Source: Prochlorococcus sp. AG-347-L17
GTDB taxonomy: Bacteria; Cyanobacteriota; Cyanobacteriia; PCC-6307; Cyanobiaceae
Direction of reading: 5' to 3'
Length of the DNA: 64,000 bases
NCBI GenBank assembly: GCA_003278925.1
Contig: QCCN01000004.1
Coordinates: forward strand, 1-64,000
Shown in pieces: positions 59,875 through 64,000 of this stretch. How positions within the stretch are numbered: position 1 is the first letter of the stretch; every line of letters begins with the position of its first letter. The notes beneath the pieces were generated by a model that saw nothing but the letters and a program-made list of their open reading frames with translations, was not told the DNA's origin and did not search any database. The position numbers were made by a program, and so were the translations under genes.

Positions 59875-60822
59875 ATGGAAGAGAAATTAACTCTTTTTAA
59901 GAATCGTAAAAGATTCGGTATCGAAAAAAATATAGATATTATCTTTAAAAATACTGCTCTAGTCTTGTCTAGTTTCGTAGCAATAATACTTTTAGGAATT
60001 ATTTTAGTAGTCTTTTTTCAGTCATTTGAATCCTTTTCAAGGTATGGATTGAAGTTTCTCGTAACCTCTGAATGGAATCCTGTAAAAGATGAATACGGAG
60101 CTTTTACTGCAATATATGGAACCTTAGTAACTTCATTTCTTTCGTTATTAATAACTATCCCTTTGGGCGTTGGAACTGCAATATTTATTACCGAGGACTT
60201 TGTACCGAAAGTTTTTAGAGAAATAATAGGTTCTTTTGTTGAGTTATTAGCAGCTATACCATCAGTTGTATTAGGGCTTTGGGCAATATTTGTTATGGAA
60301 CCTTTTTTTAGAGCATTTTTTGTCTTTTTACATAATTTCTTTGGTTGGATACCTTTATTCAGTACAGAACCTACAGGCAGGAATTCTTTGTTAGCAATAT
60401 TGATTTTAGTTGTAATGCTTTTGCCAATAGTGACCTCCATTGCAAGAGATTCACTTAATCAGGTACCTAAAAAGCTTAGAAATGCAGCCTATGGAATTGG
60501 AGCAAGTAGATGGAAAACAATATTTTCAGTAATTTTGCCGGCAGCATTATCAGGAATTATGGCAGGTGTTTTATTAGCTTTAGGCAGAGCGATGGGAGAA
60601 ACTATGGCTGTGACAATGATTATTGGTAATTCCAATGCATTTAGTTGGTCTCTATTATCTCCTGGATATACCATTTCTTCCATGCTTGCAAACCAGTTTG
60701 GTGAGGCTGATGGAAGTCAGGTTTCATCACTCTTTTATGCAGCTTTTGTACTGATGATCCTATCTTTAGTGGTTAATATCTTTGCGCAATGGTTAGTTAA
60801 GAAATTTAGTCTCAAATATTAG
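59875..60822 (+). CDS. pstC: Phosphate ABC transporter permease
   Basis: PstC-like; 'NAAYGIGASRWKTIFSVILPAALSGIMAGVLLALGRAMGETMAV'. Confidence 0.95.
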   Translation: MEEKLTLFKNRKRFGIEKNIDIIFKNTALVLSSFVAIILLGIILVVFFQSFESFSRYGLKFLVTSEWNPVKDEYGAFTAIYGTLVTSFLSLLITIPLGVGTAIFITEDFVPKVFREIIGSFVELLAAIPSVVLGLWAIFVMEPFFRAFFVFLHNFFGWIPLFSTEPTGRNSLLAILILVVMLLPIVTSIARDSLNQVPKKLRNAAYGIGASRWKTIFSVILPAALSGIMAGVLLALGRAMGETMAVTMIIGNSNAFSWSLLSPGYTISSMLANQFGEADGSQVSSLFYAAFVLMILSLVVNIFAQWLVKKFSLKY

Positions 60823-60828
60823 ATAATT

Positions 60829-61722
60829 ATGAATTCTCTTTATTACCAGAAAAGATTATCAAGAAATATAGGAGATAAATTCTTTACTTCTTTATCAGTA
60901 ATTTTTGCGTTGATAGCAATACTTCCTTTGATTTTTCTAGTGACTTATATCCTTTACAAAGGTGGATCTCAAATCACACCAGAATTATTTACTTTAGAAC
61001 CAAATCCTCCGGGAGATGATTTAGATGCAGGAGGTATTAACCCTGCATTAATAGGCACATTAATAATAACTGCCATTGCTTCAATTATTGCAATACCAGT
61101 AGGTGTTGGTGGTGGCATATATTTAGCTGAATATTCTAAAGGTGGTGCTTTTTCAAGATTTATAAGATTCGGGGTAAATGTTTTAGCTGGAGTCCCTTCA
61201 ATAATTGCAGGTGTATTTATTTATGCCTTAATCGTTTCAACAAAGATTTTATTCGGAAGTATGTATAGTGGCTTGGCAGGAGGTATGGCGCTTTCAATAT
61301 TGATGCTGCCTACTGTGATTAAGACCACTGACGAAGGTTTAAAGCTGGTACCTAATGAGTTGAGATATGCTTCTCTTGGTGTTGGAGCAAGTATGTATAC
61401 AACCATATTGAAAGTTACTTTGCCCTCTGCCTTTAGGTCTATTGCTACTGGCGTTGTACTTGGAATCGCAAGAGCTGCTGGTGAAACAGCACCTTTGATA
61501 TTTACGGCTTTATTCTCTTACTACTACATAACAGGCTTTGGAGACTTGTTTTATGAGATGGGTTCTTTGGCTGTATTGATATACAACTTTGCTCTTGAAC
61601 CTTATGATGCACAGAATAAATTAGCCTGGGCAGCTTCCTTTATTCTTGTTTTATCGATACTATCAGTAAATATATTTTCAAGGATTTTAGCCGCTTTTAC
61701 AGAGAAAACTAAAAGAGTATAA
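60829..61722 (+). CDS. pstA: Phosphate ABC transporter permease
   Basis: PstA-like; 'GIYLAEYSKGG', 'LRYASLGVGASMYTTILKVTLPSAFRSIATGVVLGIARAAGETAPL'. Confidence 0.95.
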   Translation: MNSLYYQKRLSRNIGDKFFTSLSVIFALIAILPLIFLVTYILYKGGSQITPELFTLEPNPPGDDLDAGGINPALIGTLIITAIASIIAIPVGVGGGIYLAEYSKGGAFSRFIRFGVNVLAGVPSIIAGVFIYALIVSTKILFGSMYSGLAGGMALSILMLPTVIKTTDEGLKLVPNELRYASLGVGASMYTTILKVTLPSAFRSIATGVVLGIARAAGETAPLIFTALFSYYYITGFGDLFYEMGSLAVLIYNFALEPYDAQNKLAWAASFILVLSILSVNIFSRILAAFTEKTKRV

Positions 61723-62532
61723 ATGATTAAAACTAATAAAAAACCACCAAAGAATATCATATTATCTCTAGAGAATGTCTCTATTAGTTATGGAACTTTT
61801 GAAGCAGTAAGAAATGTTTTTTGTAATTTTAAAAAAGGAAATATAACCTCTCTTATTGGACCATCAGGTTGTGGTAAATCAACTGTTCTTAGATCATTAA
61901 ATAGGATGAACGATTTGATTCCCAATTGTTCATTAAAAGGAACTGTACTCTTTGATGGAACTAATATTTACGACAAAAGAGTAGATCCAGTTGAAGTAAG
62001 AAGAAGAATTGGGATGGTTTTTCAGCAGCCTAATCCTTTTCCGAAATCTATCTACGAAAATATTGCATTTGGGGCAAGAATTAATGGCTTTACTGGAGAT
62101 ATGGATGAATTAGTGGAAAGTTCACTTAGAAAAGCTGCCTTGTGGGACGAATGTAAGGATAAATTAAATGATAGTGGTTACTCTTTATCTGGAGGACAAC
62201 AACAAAGATTATGTATTGCTCGAACCATTGCAATTGAACCTGAAATAATTCTCATGGATGAACCCTGTTCAGCTTTGGATCCTATCTCTACCTTGAAAAT
62301 AGAAGAGACAATGCATGAACTTAAGAAGAATTACACAATAATAATCGTTACTCATAATATGCAACAGGCATTAAGAGTTAGTGATATGACTGCATTTTTT
62401 AATGCTATTGAATATGAAGATGGTGATGGAGGAAAGGTTGGTTATCTTGCAGAATTTAATTCTACTAAGAAAATTTTTAATTCTCCCAAAGAAAAAACTA
62501 CTCAGGAATACATATCAGGTAAATTTGGTTGA
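61723..62532 (+). CDS. pstB: Phosphate ABC transporter ATP-binding protein
   Basis: Walker [21 protein letters not shown], '[17 protein letters not shown]', '[14 protein letters not shown]'. Confidence 0.96.
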   Translation: MIKTNKKPPKNIILSLENVSISYGTFEAVRNVFCNFKKGNITSLIGPSGCGKSTVLRSLNRMNDLIPNCSLKGTVLFDGTNIYDKRVDPVEVRRRIGMVFQQPNPFPKSIYENIAFGARINGFTGDMDELVESSLRKAALWDECKDKLNDSGYSLSGGQQQRLCIARTIAIEPEIILMDEPCSALDPISTLKIEETMHELKKNYTIIIVTHNMQQALRVSDMTAFFNAIEYEDGDGGKVGYLAEFNSTKKIFNSPKEKTTQEYISGKFG

Positions 62533-62536
62533 TGTT

Positions 62537-62574
62537 AAATTTTTACCTTTAAAAAGAAAAATTTTTACCTTTAA
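62537..62574. repeat. Two 16-bp direct repeats at 22-bp period
   Basis: AAATTTTTACCTTTAA at 62537-62552 and 62559-62574. Confidence 0.8.
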
Positions 62575-62640
62575 GAAAGGCAAGGGGTAGACAAACAGTA
62601 TAAATACCTATATAGTTATTTCGAATTAGTAAGTTTATCT

Positions 62641-62730
62641 TTGAAAAACTACCCTTTTCTACCTTTCTTGATTTTTGCAGGGGCTCTCATAACAACTGCA
62701 ACAATAGGATTGCCCGTATTTACTTCATAA
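62641..62730 (+). CDS. Small single-TM peptide (29 aa, TTG start)
   Basis: LKNYPFLPFLIFAGALITTATIGLPVFTS. Confidence 0.4.
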   Translation: MKNYPFLPFLIFAGALITTATIGLPVFTS

Positions 62731-62760
62731 TTTAAGAGTATTTCTATTTCAGGTAATCTT

Positions 62761-62916
62761 ATGGTTTCAATAATAAATAAAGAATTAATTGGAAGTCCTC
62801 ATAAAACCTTAATAAAGGGAAATTTATTTGACTTTATAAAAAAAAGAGAGAATATGAATCTGTGTGGGAGTGAAAAATCTGTATTAAAACCATTTTTAAA
62901 AGTGGTTAATTTCTAA
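62761..62916 (+). CDS. Small hypothetical protein (51 aa)
   Basis: MVSIINKELIGSPHKTLIKGNLFDFIKKRENMNLCGSEKSVLKPFLKVVNF. Confidence 0.35.
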   Translation: MVSIINKELIGSPHKTLIKGNLFDFIKKRENMNLCGSEKSVLKPFLKVVNF

Positions 62917-62926
62917 TCTATTTATC

Positions 62927-63073
62927 ATGGATAAAACTAAAGAACAGTTAGAAAAATTAAGAGAAGTAGCAGAAGCATCTCTTACAAAAACGGATGAACT
63001 TCAAAAAGTTCTTGCTCAAATCGAAGCTTTAATGTCTAGAGAAGAATCACAAACATTATCAAAGAAGAAATAA
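62927..63073 (+). CDS. Small coiled-coil hypothetical protein (48 aa)
   Basis: MDKTKEQLEKLREVAEASLTKTDELQKVLAQIEALMSREESQTLSKKK. Confidence 0.5.
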   Translation: MDKTKEQLEKLREVAEASLTKTDELQKVLAQIEALMSREESQTLSKKK

Positions 63074-63183
63074 TTATTTAAAAGATAATTTTAGGTTTTG
63101 TACTTTTAATTACACCTATACAATTTCATTGTAGTTATTAATTGGGTATGCAGAACCCGTTCCAAAGTTTTCTGTTAGGTCTC

Positions 63184-63220
63184 GAGGTCTTACCTTCTTT
63201 AAGTAAAAGACCTCTTTAAT
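63184..63220 (+). terminator. Hairpin terminator-like structure
   Basis: GAGGTCTT...AAGTAAAAGACCTCTTT. Confidence 0.6.
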
Positions 63221-63256
63221 TTGTTTGTTTTTATTATATTTTTATAATCTGCTTAT

Positions 63257-63559
63257 TTAGTTGATTACTTTATAGATTTCTTTCAAGCAGACATTTACAT
63301 CAAAAGATTCAGTATTTACAACCTCTAATCCTGTTTTTTCTGTAACTTCAACAGTTGCGTTACATTCGTCTTGTTTAAGAGCCATATAACTTGGCTTTAT
63401 GTCTTCAATATCTAATTCAACACTTGATTCAGTATTTTCCTTATATTGTTCCATTACTAATGTAAGTGCCTCTATTTCAACCGAAAAAATATCATTTGCC
63501 TTTGCTCCAAATGAAAATAAAAGAAATGGAAATGAAATCAAGGCTATTATTTTTTTCAT
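63257..63559 (-). CDS. Hypothetical secreted protein
   Basis: 100 aa with signal peptide MKKIIALISFPFLLFSFGAKA. Confidence 0.6.
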   Translation of the reverse strand: MKKIIALISFPFLLFSFGAKANDIFSVEIEALTLVMEQYKENTESSVELDIEDIKPSYMALKQDECNATVEVTEKTGLEVVNTESFDVNVCLKEIYKVIN

Positions 63560-63761
63560 TTCTATAAAATGTGTTTATTTTTTTTATAACGTGGATTGTT
63601 TGCTAAGGAAAGGGTCATTAGCTGTAAAATTTTCTTTTCTATTTCTACTAGTAGAGATTAATTAATATTTACAAAATAATTGATAAAAAAAATAATCGAG
63701 ACTTTTAAGTATAAATTGGTATATCTAAATGAAAAATTTAAGTCACTTCAATAGGTTTTTC

Positions 63762-64000
63762 TTAAGATTTTATTTCGATAATTTCTTCTTCCGAAACAAT
63801 TGCCCATTTTTTAAATGACTTTTTGCAGGGATATCCGCCTGTTAAGTCTCCAAATGCAGGAATATATAAAACATTTTTATTCATATCCATTGCAAAGCAC
63901 CTAAATGATAATTTATCTCCATTGTTTTTTATATTGATTTTTGGATGATAATGTCCACAAATATTCAAGGTATTTTTGTTCTCTGATTTAACTGGCTCAT
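63762..64000 (-). CDS. C-terminal part of a PdeM-like (ligase-associated) metallophosphoesterase, truncated by window end
   Basis: 'ICGHYHPKI', 'FRCFAMDMNKNVLYIPAFGDLTGGYPC'; frame stays open past track start to window edge. Confidence 0.7.
   Translation of the reverse strand, partial: EPVKSENKNTLNICGHYHPKINIKNNGDKLSFRCFAMDMNKNVLYIPAFGDLTGGYPCKKSFKKWAIVSEEEIIEIKS

Overview
The window is AT-rich cyanobacterial chromosome. Gene content and order (class II NrdJ, hli genes, Tic20, 6S RNA after purK, MIT-type small ORFs) fit a high-light-adapted Prochlorococcus marinus; the species call is inference, with no database search. About 0-45 kb and 57.6-62.5 kb are mostly housekeeping genes: MscS, Fur, metY/metA, SulP, CbiX, GMC oxidoreductase, gloA, tRNA-Ser(UGA), nrdJ, prfC, hslO, rsmE, a phnCDE-type transporter, aspC, ispG, ctpA, nadA, aroB, purK, 6S RNA and pstSCAB. 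About 45.2-57.6 kb is an accessory-type region of short ORFs, many single-TM proteins under 60 aa, one clear Hli protein, two DUF1651 paralogs and an adenylation-domain-only NAD+ DNA ligase homolog. Best leads: (1) two DUF1651 operons sharing a promoter with a LexA-box-like palindrome over the start site; (2) the minimal ligase; (3) a 'downstream-peptide'/glutamine-riboswitch-like leader before a 33-aa DUF4278 ORF; (4) an RHH-like gene plus GIY-YIG-like partner with palindromic operators, resembling a toxin-antitoxin layout; (5) a short transcript unit with a near-perfect Shine-Dalgarno and strong terminator; (6) two clusters of DnaA-box-like 9-mers away from any dnaA/dnaN gene. All product names come from reading motifs by eye.
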